DNA of 64,000 bases from DATMNI01 sp035570275 (GCA_035570275.1 DATMNI010000384.1:1-64000), one strand, 5' to 3'; positions 9,148-17,620 are shown, counted from the stretch's first letter. Notes: a model not told the origin generated them from the letters alone. Made by a program: numbers and translations.

Positions 9148-9380
9148 CAGACGAAGGTGGGCGCTTTTGTAAGACTCTTGCTGGCAAAGTGCAAGACGGC
9201 TTTCACTTCCTCCAGGGTCACGTCGAAAACTTCCGTAATCTCTTTGGCCGACATACCGGCCTCAAGATTCTCGAACACTGTCTGAACCGGCATCCGCGTT
9301 CCCCGGAAGACCCACGCGCCGCTGACTTTGCCGGGGATACTCTCGACGGCGGGGCACTGTGACCAATCAAGATTCGCCAT
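9147..9380 (-). CDS. DUF433 antitoxin
   Basis: The product is 77 residues from the ATG at 9380, which has AAGGAG at good spacing; an upstream ATG at 9452 lacks this support. Family features are the CPAVESIPGKVSGAWVFRGT start, MPVQTVFENLEAGMSAKEI and VKAVLHFASKSL. DUF433 proteins are small helix-turn-helix-like antitoxins that neutralise a PIN-like partner and probably repress their own operon. The partner gene (8821-9147) follows with a one-base overlap but carries a nonsense codon, so this antitoxin is likely orphaned. Confidence 0.82.
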   Translation of the reverse strand: MANLDWSQCPAVESIPGKVSGAWVFRGTRMPVQTVFENLEAGMSAKEITEVFDVTLEEVKAVLHFASKSLTKAPTFV

Positions 9381-9496
9381 AATCTTCGCTCCTTTTTCAT
9401 AGTACGTCGCCGGGGTATAGGGAACAAAGTCGGTAAGGGGAGGGACGGGCAAGACCCCGTGGTGTGCCGCTACCGAAATAACATCCCGGCCACGAT

Positions 9497-9729
9497 CTAG
9501 CTGTGGGTCGGAGCCTTTTCCAGAGAACGCGCCACAAACGCCGTGACGATGTCTAGCTGCTCACGGGTCACCGGAAACTGTTCGATCACTTCATCGATGC
9601 TCATACCGGCTTCGAGGTTTTCAAACAGAACCTTCACCGGCGTCCGGCTTCCCCGTAGCACCCACGCACCGCTGACTTTGCCTGGGACGCTCTCTACAGG
9701 CGGGGCATTGCGACCAATCAAGACTCATG
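9497..9729 (-). pseudogene. Second DUF433 antitoxin, frameshifted near its start
   Basis: The expected start is the ATG at 9729, which follows AAGGAG and reads MSLDWSQCPA, parallel to the neighbouring DUF433 protein. A single extra base just after the CPA codons shifts the frame. The family body (VESVPGKVSGAWVLRGSRTP, VLFENLEAGMSIDEVIEQFP) reads in the next frame down to 9497. A TTG at 9721 could start the shifted frame, but without the SD at proper distance. No toxin gene follows; the next gene on the strand is the other DUF433 copy. Confidence 0.65.
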
Positions 9730-9758
9730 ATCCGCGCTCCTTCTCTAGAGAATAACGT

Positions 9759-10015
9759 AGAAGAATGGCTGCGAGGTGGTGGTTCCGCGGGCCAAGGCTG
9801 GTGCGGCGCGCTACGCCTGCATTGGGGCCTGTGGGACGATGCCTGCAAGCTGGCCCGCCACAATATTGACGCCGTGATTACAATGCCGCTGGCTGTGCTT
9901 CCAGGCTGAAGGAGTATGGCGAAGTTGTGGCCGGCGATGCCGATTTCGACGCTAAGTCGCATCAGTTTTCGAGGCTAATGCGGTGGGCACTTTGGCAAGA
10001 CTCCTGCCTAGTACC
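9759..10015 (+). pseudogene. Degenerate partial copy of glcF
   Basis: The bases from about 9761 repeat glcF from about 7149. Shared stretches include gaagaatggctgcgaggtgg, ggacgatgcctgcaagctgg and tgaaggagtatggcga. Translated pieces align with the glcF CCG region in order (ALRLHWGLWDDACKLARHNI, AGDADFDAKSHQFSRLM, WQDSC), but the frame is broken, about 20 bases are missing after the first block, and a larger piece is missing before WQDSC. It is a remnant of a glcF-like gene. The distance from glcF (about 2 kb) and the toxin-antitoxin genes between them suggest an old local duplication or a former second copy. Confidence 0.8.
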
Positions 10016-10037
10016 GGTACGGAAACGGAAAGACCCG

Positions 10038-11693
10038 TCAGTTGTCTGTCGGCTTCTGCTCTACGCTATCGATGACGAGAACGGACACAGGGCGCTTTTT
10101 CAGTTCCAGTTTAAGCCCGAGTTGTTTGTCAATGGCTTCGAAAAGTGTGAGAGCGCCACTCGGATCCGATGCCGCCGGCATGGCAGCCGACGGCGGGCCC
10201 GTGGTTTCTCCGCCGCGGTCTCCGCCCCGGTCTCCGCCCCGGCCTCCACCACCCTGGAATTGGCCGGCCGGACTGAAACTGAGCGTAAAGTCCCAGCCGC
10301 CGTCGATCCCGGTGGCATCCAGAACCGGGCTGTGAATATAGCCCGGCGCAATGTTTTGAAGCTGTTCCGCAAATTGCGCCAGGGTCATGTTCTGGCATGT
10401 AACCAGCCTCCCCAGCAATGGATTCTTGTCTCTTGGGTCCTTTGAGGCGAGCGCCGGACCCTCCTTAAATCTCGTACGATTTGCAGGGTCTGCTTTGTTG
10501 AGTTTCGGCTTTACCGCCACCAGTGTATATGCGGAAACGGGCCGGTCTTCATTATGAACCGCCAGCTTGAAGCGATCCACCAGCAGCGCGCGCAGCATGA
10601 GGCGAAGCGCATCGATGTCCACGGGCGGTGCGTTTGACGGCGCGTGTAATAAGGTGGCGGTGGAGGCCTTCGCAATGATATCGAACTTGTCCGAATCCAG
10701 CCATTTCGGCGCTCCGACGAGCATTTCGTCGCCATTGATGTCCCAGGCAATCCTGATCAGGGTCTTCAGCGTGAAGCCTTGCAGCTCGAGCTTCCCGCCG
10801 GGTTGAAATGGGCTTCGCGTTTGCCTGGAGTCCGGCGCGCTCGGCTTGACAACCGCCACTTCAAACTCGGTCGGAGTAACCGGAAGGGCTTTAGTCACGC
10901 CGGGCAGATTTTCCGTCGGCTTCTGGTTCACACGATCAATCACGATGACGGGCATCGGGAGCTTTTGAAGTTCCAGCTTAAGACCGAGTTGTTTATCGAC
11001 TGCGTCGAAGATGGAGATGCCGTCGGCGCCGGCGGCCGCGAGTTGGCCGCGTCCGGACCACTTGATGTCGAAATCCCAGGAGCCCTTGAGCCCGGTGGAG
11101 TCCACCACCGGCGTGTCCAGATAGCCGCCCGCCATCTGGTGCAGTTCATCGGCAATTGCCGCCGAGGTCAGGTTATGACAGGAAACCGTAATATACCGCG
11201 GGACCCCGGGCGGGAGATTCTGCGGTTGGGGCTGTCCCTGGCATCCCTTCTCACCCGTGCCGTCCGATTCCTTCAGTTTCTGGCGTCCTTTCCCCAGCGT
11301 CAGCACATATTCCGGCAGGGACTTCGTGTCATTGTGTACAACCAAATGGAAGCGGTCCGCCAGCAGGGCCTGGAGCATCAACTGGATTCTTTCCGGCGAC
11401 GACGAGGGCGCGGCCTTGGCGATCAGGTCGAACCGATCGAATTCCAGCCAATTCGGCCCGCCGATCACGTTGTCGTCGTCAACGCCGTAGGCGGTCTTAA
11501 TCAGGTCCACCATGGTTGCGGTCCGCAACTCATACCGGCCGCCTCGCATGAGACCGCCGCGCATGAACTGATTGGCTCCCGGGGCGACCGCGTGGACATC
11601 CGAGAACTCAAATGCCGGCGGGGTTTCGGTGGACTGGCTGAATGCCGCACTAGAGAGCAGGGCGAGTGAGCTTACGCATGCGAATGCTCGCAT
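10038..11693 (-). CDS. TIGR03435-family exported protein with two tandem domains
   Basis: The product is 551 residues with a Sec signal (residues 1-19). Two related domains follow, at about 27-270 and 280-551. Each has the same order of motifs: a FEF(S/V)-type start, a hydrophobic LI(K/R)xA segment with a GxPxWLxxDxFDIIAKA block, an (M/L)LxALLxDRFxLxVHN block, a TxxSCHN/VTCQNMT block, and an end IFDAVDKQLGLKLELQKLP / LFEAIDKQLGLKLELKKRP. This is the Solibacter paralogous family TIGR03435, of unknown function. Most members have a single domain of about 300 residues, so this is an internal duplication. A Gly-Arg-Asp-rich linker (residues about 498-512) interrupts the second domain. Confidence 0.85.
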   Translation of the reverse strand: MRAFACVSSLALLSSAAFSQSTETPPAFEFSDVHAVAPGANQFMRGGLMRGGRYELRTATMVDLIKTAYGVDDDNVIGGPNWLEFDRFDLIAKAAPSSSPERIQLMLQALLADRFHLVVHNDTKSLPEYVLTLGKGRQKLKESDGTGEKGCQGQPQPQNLPPGVPRYITVSCHNLTSAAIADELHQMAGGYLDTPVVDSTGLKGSWDFDIKWSGRGQLAAAGADGISIFDAVDKQLGLKLELQKLPMPVIVIDRVNQKPTENLPGVTKALPVTPTEFEVAVVKPSAPDSRQTRSPFQPGGKLELQGFTLKTLIRIAWDINGDEMLVGAPKWLDSDKFDIIAKASTATLLHAPSNAPPVDIDALRLMLRALLVDRFKLAVHNEDRPVSAYTLVAVKPKLNKADPANRTRFKEGPALASKDPRDKNPLLGRLVTCQNMTLAQFAEQLQNIAPGYIHSPVLDATGIDGGWDFTLSFSPAGQFQGGGGRGGDRGGDRGGETTGPPSAAMPAASDPSGALTLFEAIDKQLGLKLELKKRPVSVLVIDSVEQKPTDN

Positions 11694-12099
11694 ATTCCTC
11701 CTTAGAACGTCACAGACTGAGCCGAGGCCCTAGCAGGCCAAAACCATGACTGCGGTATTGGCCGCTTTACACCGGAATTCATACACAACAGGGACTTATA
11801 CATCTGAAAGCCTCATGGGAGCCATTCGTTACTCCGTGGCGAGTAACTCCAGGGGCCCGCAGGCAGGCGCTTGCTAAGCCAATCATTTTCAAGATTAGAC
11901 GCCAGAAGCCACCGTATTGTCACGAAAATTCAGTAGTGAGAGGGCAGCGACAGATTCGGTTTCGGCCACTCGGAAAGGATTCCCGGGGATGGGTCTTCGG
12001 CACGTCGTAGTATGGCCGGGTGCGCGGCACAGATTTCGTCCGTTCCAGCGCGGGATCATCGCTCTACGGGGTCGCTCCTGCAAGGCCGGCGGCATTCGC
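11694..12099. other. Intergenic region of about 400 bases
   Basis: This stretch lies upstream of the TIGR03435 gene and downstream of the creatinase remnant. It should hold the promoter of the former, but no convincing -10/-35 pair or terminator was seen. Short open frames on both strands here show no recognisable domain. It may include decayed sequence from the lost 3' part of the creatinase-like gene. Confidence 0.4.
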
Positions 12100-12624
12100 C
12101 TACTGCTTGCGTCCGCCCGCCTGTTGTTTGCGTCCGCCGCGGCCCGTGGGCGGTGCTAAATCTACTCCGGCGGCCTTCAAAGCAGGCTGGGCACTGGTGT
12201 AGTCCAGCTTGGGAGCCTGATTGCGGACGCCATCGAACACGAAGAAGCGCAGCGATTCCTCCATGCCCACGCGACCGGCGGCCACACCGCGGTCCTTGAG
12301 GATTTCCGCGACCCTTTGGTAAGGGCTTTCGTCCTCCTGCCAGACGCGGATCTCCTGACCGGCGTGGATCAATTCACGGGCGCGCATGTCCTCGAAGCCC
12401 GGCAGCACCCAGGCCGGGTCGCCCTTCTGGGTCAGAACTAGGGCGAAGGTTCGCTCACTGCGGCCCCAGCGGACGCCCGTGAGGTAAGTCATGGCCGGTC
12501 CCGCTTCCATCACCACGGCCTGCAAGCCGAATTCCTTCATGGCTTCCTGCAGCCTGGCGATGCGCTGGCGGTAGGCGGCTTCGGAAATTTCAGTTGATGT
12601 TTGAGGCACGATGGTTTGCTGCAC
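12100..12624 (-). pseudogene. Creatinase N-terminal domain only (truncated Xaa-Pro peptidase-like gene)
   Basis: The frame encodes 174 residues that fit the creatinase/prolidase N-terminal domain: YRQRIARLQEAMKEFGLQAV, PAMTYLTGVRWGRSERTFAL, a WVLPGFEDMRARELI segment and VGMEESLRFFVFDGVR. In full-length relatives a metal-binding M24 peptidase domain of about 230 residues follows. Here the frame ends in a Gly/Arg/Lys/Gln-rich tail (GRGGRKQQAGGRKQ) and stops. No metal ligands are present, so it cannot be an active peptidase. The gene lies 18 bases downstream of the amidase and probably shared its transcript. Confidence 0.7.
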
Positions 12625-12642
12625 GATCGCTTGCTAAATGAT

Positions 12643-14331
12643 TCAGGAAACCAATGTGGGGTTTTTCTTGTGCCACTCGGTGACCTGTTCGTAGGCCAGA
12701 GCCACCCGCAGTGGAGAGCCTTCGTCGTAAATCTTGCCGAGGAAGCTGATGGAGCGCGGCAGGTTGTTCACAAAGCCGCACTTCATCACTACTTGCGGAT
12801 TGCCGGTGAGATTGGTGGTGGTGAGCAGCGAATTCGGCGGCATCACGATGGCGTCCCAATCGGCCATGAACTTTTCGAACTTTTCGACCAGCAGCGTGCG
12901 CGCGCGCTGGGCGCGGATGTACTCCACGGCGGGAATCAAGCGCGAAGTCCTGAAGGAGTTGGGCCAATCGCCGGGCGACTGGCCGCGCAGTTCGTGCACC
13001 CGGCCATCGCGTGTAATGTCGTCAAAAGCGGTGGCGGCTTCGGCGCTCAACAGGAAGCGGATCATGTTGATGTCCTCCTGGAACTCACACGGCGCCATGG
13101 TGACGCCGGCCCTCTTCAGGTCTTCGATAGCCTGGTCGTAGACCTTTTTCTGATCGCCCTGGGCGCGGTCGAAATCCTTTTGGAGGATGCCGACCTTCAT
13201 GCTCTGGAGCGGCTTCCGCGGCTCCCAGTGGAACGGGTCGGCGCCCACGGTGCGGTCGCGCCCGTCGGGTCCATAGACGGCGTTGAGCACGATGGCGCAA
13301 TCTTCCACGCCGCGGCAGATGGGCCCGATTTTGTCCATGGTCCAACTCAGTCCCATGGCGCCGTAGCGGCTGATGCGGCCGTAGGTGGGGCGCAGGCCAA
13401 CCGTGCCGCAGGCCTGGCTGGGCGACACGATGGAACCGAGCGTCTCTGTGCCCAGCGAGAAGCCGACCAGACCCGCCGCGGTACTGGAAGCGGAACCGGC
13501 GGAGGAGCCACTCGATGTCTGCTCGATATTCCACGGGGTCTTGGTCATCCCCTTGAACCAGAGACCGCCCTGGGCCAGCGCGCCCATGGAAAGCTTGCCC
13601 ATCAGCACGGCGCCAGCGTTGCGCAGGCGTTCGACCACCGTGGCGTCCTTGTCCGGTACGCGATTCTGGTAAGGCTCGGCGCCCCAGGTGGTGAGGATGC
13701 CTTTGGTATCGAAGAGGTCCTTGACGCCGAAGGGAATGCCGTGCAGCGGCCCGCGGTAGTGGCCGGCTTTGATTTCCTTGTCGGCGGCGGCAGCCTGCTC
13801 CATGGCCAGTTCCGTGGTAGGCGTGATCAGGCAGAGAAGCCTGGGCGAGTACTTGTTCATGCGCTCGATGTACATCTTGGCGAGATCGCTGGAGGAGACG
13901 GCGCGCGAGCGCAACAGCGGCGCCAGTTCGGTGACGGGCCAGAACGCCACCTCTTCCAGGTTGGGCGGGGCCTTGACGGAGCCGGATTTCGGGATGGTGG
14001 TTTCGAAACGCTGCGGCCCTTTGATGGGCTGCCGGTCGGGGAGGCCGGGGTGGAAGCAGAAGGCCGGCTCGGTATCCAGGGGGATATCGAGTTTGCGCAG
14101 GTTGGCGTATTGGCCCATGGCCTGGTTGACGCCGCGCAACATGGTTTCGATTTCGGCATCCTGGAATGCAAGGCCGATGAGTGTGAGCGCGGCGGCCACC
14201 TGTTCCTTGGTGACGGCAAGGGGTGTTGTCAGTTGCTGTCCGCGGCCACCGCCGGCGGGGCGTTCTTGGGAGTATCCTGCGCGCGCGGCGGCGAGGATGC
14301 TAAGCAATTGAAGCCAGGTTCGTCGGTCCAT
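12643..14331 (-). CDS. Exported amidase (amidase-signature family)
   Basis: The product is 562 residues. The N-terminus has a twin-arginine-like signal (MDRRTWLQLLSILAAARAG). The amidase-signature core holds the Ser-cisSer-Lys triad: Lys204 in GIPFGVKDLFDTKG, the cis-Ser in TSSGSSAGSASS and the nucleophile in TETLGSIVSPSQACGTVGLR, followed by PTYGRISRYGAMG. Such enzymes hydrolyse amide bonds; the signal implies a periplasmic or extracytoplasmic substrate. The extended N-terminal segment (residues about 35-120) is longer than in cytoplasmic GatA relatives. A creatinase-like remnant follows. Confidence 0.88.
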   Translation of the reverse strand: MDRRTWLQLLSILAAARAGYSQERPAGGGRGQQLTTPLAVTKEQVAAALTLIGLAFQDAEIETMLRGVNQAMGQYANLRKLDIPLDTEPAFCFHPGLPDRQPIKGPQRFETTIPKSGSVKAPPNLEEVAFWPVTELAPLLRSRAVSSSDLAKMYIERMNKYSPRLLCLITPTTELAMEQAAAADKEIKAGHYRGPLHGIPFGVKDLFDTKGILTTWGAEPYQNRVPDKDATVVERLRNAGAVLMGKLSMGALAQGGLWFKGMTKTPWNIEQTSSGSSAGSASSTAAGLVGFSLGTETLGSIVSPSQACGTVGLRPTYGRISRYGAMGLSWTMDKIGPICRGVEDCAIVLNAVYGPDGRDRTVGADPFHWEPRKPLQSMKVGILQKDFDRAQGDQKKVYDQAIEDLKRAGVTMAPCEFQEDINMIRFLLSAEAATAFDDITRDGRVHELRGQSPGDWPNSFRTSRLIPAVEYIRAQRARTLLVEKFEKFMADWDAIVMPPNSLLTTTNLTGNPQVVMKCGFVNNLPRSISFLGKIYDEGSPLRVALAYEQVTEWHKKNPTLVS

Positions 14332-14379
14332 AGGAGTTTATCTATGATACCTGAGGCCGGGGTGGCCGCTCTGCCCGAT

Positions 14380-14706
14380 TCATTTTCTAAGCCCCCGGTT
14401 CTGGCGGCCCACCTCCTTTTGTAACGCCTGGTGCAGGAGAAGCTTGATATAGGTTTGGTAACCGATGCCCTTGTCGTCCGCCAGTTGCCGGGCCGTGGCA
14501 ATGTCTTCGCTTGCCAGGCGGATCGTCACCCGTAGAAGGTCCTTCTTTCGCCTGGCTTGGCTCAGGACGTCACCCAGAGGTATTGTCTTGGCGTCGCGCA
14601 TCGCGACACGGAGGTCCGCTTCGACTTCGGACCGGTGTTTGTCCCACCAGGCCGCTTCTGCTCTTTCCGTTTTGAACGTCGGGATCATCAGTTTGTTCCG
14701 GGGCAT
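14380..14706 (-). CDS. BrnA/CopG-like antitoxin
   Basis: The product is 108 residues from the ATG at 14706 (MPRNKLMIPTFKTERAEAAW), with GGAGG upstream; a longer frame begins at 14766 inside the BrnT gene. Features are the WWDKHRSEVEADLR segment, the LRVTIRLASEDIATARQLAD ribbon-helix-helix and the GIGYQTYIKLLLHQAL helix, as in antitoxins of BrnT-type toxins. It is expected to bind the toxin and repress the shared promoter. Its start is 5 bases downstream of the toxin stop, the usual toxin-first BrnT-BrnA order. Confidence 0.82.
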   Translation of the reverse strand: MPRNKLMIPTFKTERAEAAWWDKHRSEVEADLRVAMRDAKTIPLGDVLSQARRKKDLLRVTIRLASEDIATARQLADDKGIGYQTYIKLLLHQALQKEVGRQNRGLRK

Positions 14707-14711
14707 GACGG

Positions 14712-15038
14712 CTAACTTCCTCCATCCGAAAAGTACTGCTTCTTGGTTCGTCGATCCGCATCCCATCCTGTGATTGGGCGGATTCTATCGTCGCGAACAG
14801 TGAAGACCAACGTGAGAACCCGCAACGCGAGGGTTGCTCCCGCGGCGGTCCCCCGGTGCTCGGCGACGATCGATCTTCGCCATCCACCACATCGTGGCAT
14901 CGAATGGCTGGATCGGTTCCGGAAGCACTCCTCCACCTCGGAGGGCTCAATCCGATGCCGCTTCAGATGCAGGATGTGGGCGTCATCCCAATCGAACTGG
15001 AGATCCTGGGCGTCTCGGCCCACATTTCGAGCGTACAT
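14712..15038 (-). CDS. BrnT-like toxin with a shifted internal stretch
   Basis: The 108-residue product has the BrnT pattern at both ends: FDWDDAHILHLKRHRIEPSE at the N-terminus and LTLVFTVRDDRIRPITGWDA followed by DRRTKKQYF at the C-terminus. The middle (SSHSMPRCGGWRR, about residues 43-55) is unlike the family. The neighbouring frame there reads DPAIRCHDVVDGEDR, which fits the expected DVVDGEDR region. Two compensating one-base changes near 14943 and 14895 would account for this. The BrnT fold is RNase-like, so the altered middle may abolish toxicity. Confidence 0.65.
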   Translation of the reverse strand: MYARNVGRDAQDLQFDWDDAHILHLKRHRIEPSEVEECFRNRSSHSMPRCGGWRRSIVAEHRGTAAGATLALRVLTLVFTVRDDRIRPITGWDADRRTKKQYFSDGGS

Positions 15039-15134
15039 CTTTTGTCACTACACGAGTTGCACTCCGGAATGGGAACTCCGCCGGATCGTACGCCACTGCC
15101 GGATTCGACAACCATGGCCGCCCGAAATCTGGGT

Positions 15135-15152
15135 ATACTAATTCGTTAGTAT
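15135..15152. promoter_or_regulatory. Palindrome over the ADOP start, probable operator
   Basis: The sequence atactaattcgttagtat is a perfect inverted repeat with 7-base arms and a 4-base centre. It covers a TATACT -10-like element (15134-15139) and reaches the ATG at 15151, so the mRNA may be leaderless or nearly so. ADOP permease genes are often next to PadR-family regulators; that the site binds such a regulator is inference, and no padR gene is in the window. Confidence 0.5.
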
Positions 15153-17559
15153 GATCCAAGATCTGCTTTGGGCCTTGCGATGGCTGCGCAAGAACCCGCT
15201 CTTCACGGCGGCCGCCACAGGGATTCTGGGGTTGGGGATCGGCGCCAATACAGCGGTCTTCAGTATTGTGGATGCGGTGCTGTTGCGGCCGCTTCCGTAC
15301 CAGTCTTCCGGCCTTCTGGTGCGGGTTGACGAAACGGCCGCCAAACGGCTGATATCCGGCGTCCCGGCCCAGGACTACATGCGCTGGCGCGATCGCAGCG
15401 ACCTTTTCGAGAAGACTGTGCCGTTCCTGAGGGACATCGTCACCATAACGGGCGCGGGCGATCCCGATCAGGTGATCGCGCTGCGAACCGCAGGCGGACT
15501 GTTTCCGTTGTTGGGAATGCGCCCGCGCATCGGCCGGGCGCTGGTGGATAGCGACGACGAACCGGGCTCCGCGAAGGTCGCCGTGATCAGCGACCGGCTC
15601 TGGCGGCGGCGCTTCCACGGCGACCCGGCCGCCGTCGGCCGCCCGATCACAGTCTCCGAAGAAGTCTTCACCATTGCCGGCGTGATGGGGCCGGAATTCG
15701 AGTTCCCCGCTTCCGATGTCGAACTGTGGACACCTCTCCGCGTGACTCCCGCCATCACCATGTGGCTCCAGGTGTTGGCCAGATTGAAGTCCGGCATCAC
15801 GCCCGGCCAGGCGGGGAGCGCGCTCGAAGTAGTGGCCCGCCAGATGGAACAGGAGGACCCGAAAGAGAAAGCTGGCCTGCGGATCGACGTGACGCCGTGG
15901 AGCGAAACCGCCGATCGGAAATACCAGTTGACACTAGTCTTTGTTCTGGTGGCGGTGGGGCTGGTCCTGCTGATCGCCTGCGCCGATGTGGGCAGTCTCT
16001 TGCTGAGCCGCGCGGTGGAACGGCAGAGGGAGATCGCCATCCGCGCATCGCTGGGCGCGGGCTTCTGGCGGGTGGTGCGCCAACTTCTGGCCGAAAGTTT
16101 CGTATTGGCGGTGTTGGGAAGCGCGGCGGGAATTACCGTGGCACATTACGCTCTTCGGTTGCTCGCGAACCGATTGGCCGCGCTGCCAGTGGTGCTTCCC
16201 CATTTGCAACGCGTGGCGCTGAATGGCCGCGTGCTGCTGTTTAACACGGCGCTGTGCCTGCTGCTGGCCGTTCTATGCAGCCTGGCGCCGGTCCTGCTGG
16301 CTGGGCGAACGGACATTCAGGGCGTGCTGCGCGGCGGCCGCGCTGGCTGGCGGTCCAAGGGTGGCTCGAAAGGCCCGGCGCGGATTTTCGCCGTCCTGAT
16401 CGCGTCCGAAGCTGCCTTCGCTTTTCTGCTGCTGGTGGGATCAGGGCTAATGATTCGTAGCCTGGTCCGTCTCCAGCAGGAGGACCACGGATTTCGTCCC
16501 GATCATGTCCTCACCATGCGGGTGCCGGTTGGCATGCGCACGCAATTGGGGCCTGCAGGCAAGTACAATACCAGGCCGCGCCAGATTGCCTATTATCGCG
16601 AAATCCTTGAGCGCATCGAGCGAATCCCGGGAATTCAGGCGGCCATAGTCAACAATCTGCCGCTGTCGGGAGTCAGCAGTTCCATCGCTCTAAAGGCCCT
16701 GGACGGTCGGCCAGTTTTGAACTCCACCCGTACCATCAGCCCCCGTTATTTCGCGGTCATGGGCATTCCGTTGATTGCCGGCCGGGTGTTCACCGATGCC
16801 GACCAGGCGGGCGCTCCCGGGGTGGCCATCATCAACGAGTACCTGGCGCGCCAACTGTTCCCGGACAGAAGTCCCGTGGGCGAGGCGCTGCCCAGTGGCG
16901 AATCCAATGGGCCGGGGTCAACTGTCGTGGGTGTCGTGAAGAACACATCGCAGTTGAGCTATGACCAACCGGCGAAGGGTGAACTCTATGTCCCCATCCG
17001 GCAGTTCATTTTCGCGGCGTTCATGTCGACGATTGTGGTGCGGACAGCCGGCGATCCGCTGGCGCCGGCGGCAGCGCTGCAAAAGGAGGTGTGGGCCGTA
17101 GACCCGAATCAACCCGTGGTCAAGGTGGAGACGATGAACGACGTGATTACCGATTCCATCTGGCGGCCGCGCTTTTCGGCGTGGATTTTCACGGTGCTGG
17201 GCAGCCTGGCTGTGCTGTTGACGTCCGGCGGCGTCTACGGCGTTGTGGCCTACACCTCGACTTTGCAGGCGCACGAAGTGGGCATCCGGGTGGCGCTGGG
17301 GGCGACGCCGCGACAGGTGGTTGCCGTAATCCTGAGGGGCGCGATGGTCCCCTTGGCCGCCGGGCTTTCGACCGGCGTGGTGGCGGCGCTGTTTCTGTCC
17401 AAGCTGCTGGCGAGCCTGCTTTACGAAGTCGGCAGCAGCGACGCCGTGACGTATTGTAGTGCGTGCGTGTTGGTCTTGGGGATAGGAGCGACGGCCAGCG
17501 CCGGCCCGGCCTGGCGAGCCGCGACGGGAGATCCGCTACGGGCGTTAAGGAGCGAGTAG
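15151..17559 (+). CDS. ADOP-type permease (duplicated MacB/FtsX-like)
   Basis: The product is 802 residues. The N-terminus (ALRWLRKNPLFTAAATGILG, then LGIGANTAVFSIVDAVLLRP) is the signature of acidobacterial duplicated orphan permeases. A MacB-like periplasmic domain spans about 60-250 and an FtsX-like three-helix domain about 265-385. A second MacB domain follows at about 415-660 and a second FtsX domain at about 690-795. The protein lacks an ABC ATPase, and none is adjacent, which is typical of the family. The role is probably in lipoprotein, antibiotic or peptide handling at the inner membrane, but it is not established. Confidence 0.9.
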   Translation: MIQDLLWALRWLRKNPLFTAAATGILGLGIGANTAVFSIVDAVLLRPLPYQSSGLLVRVDETAAKRLISGVPAQDYMRWRDRSDLFEKTVPFLRDIVTITGAGDPDQVIALRTAGGLFPLLGMRPRIGRALVDSDDEPGSAKVAVISDRLWRRRFHGDPAAVGRPITVSEEVFTIAGVMGPEFEFPASDVELWTPLRVTPAITMWLQVLARLKSGITPGQAGSALEVVARQMEQEDPKEKAGLRIDVTPWSETADRKYQLTLVFVLVAVGLVLLIACADVGSLLLSRAVERQREIAIRASLGAGFWRVVRQLLAESFVLAVLGSAAGITVAHYALRLLANRLAALPVVLPHLQRVALNGRVLLFNTALCLLLAVLCSLAPVLLAGRTDIQGVLRGGRAGWRSKGGSKGPARIFAVLIASEAAFAFLLLVGSGLMIRSLVRLQQEDHGFRPDHVLTMRVPVGMRTQLGPAGKYNTRPRQIAYYREILERIERIPGIQAAIVNNLPLSGVSSSIALKALDGRPVLNSTRTISPRYFAVMGIPLIAGRVFTDADQAGAPGVAIINEYLARQLFPDRSPVGEALPSGESNGPGSTVVGVVKNTSQLSYDQPAKGELYVPIRQFIFAAFMSTIVVRTAGDPLAPAAALQKEVWAVDPNQPVVKVETMNDVITDSIWRPRFSAWIFTVLGSLAVLLTSGGVYGVVAYTSTLQAHEVGIRVALGATPRQVVAVILRGAMVPLAAGLSTGVVAALFLSKLLASLLYEVGSSDAVTYCSACVLVLGIGATASAGPAWRAATGDPLRALRSE

Positions 17560-17561
17560 TG

Positions 17562-17620
17562 TGGGGCAGGTTGGCAACCGGTTGGCAACCTGCGGCGAAT
17601 TGGCAATCCGCCTGTCGCGC
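17562..17620 (+). repeat. Interspersed palindromic repeat, family B copy 1
   Basis: The segment ggggcaggttggcaacc, a duplicated ttggcaacc unit and tgcggcgaattggcaatccg form a small structured element just after the ADOP stop. The same motifs recur inverted at 30642-30687 upstream of the glycoside hydrolase gene, which defines a dispersed family. Confidence 0.7.

Noticed and set aside
12601..14424. 607-codon open frame antisense to the amidase
   Set aside because: High-GC antisense frames stay open by codon bias; the sense strand has a complete amidase with its catalytic triad.
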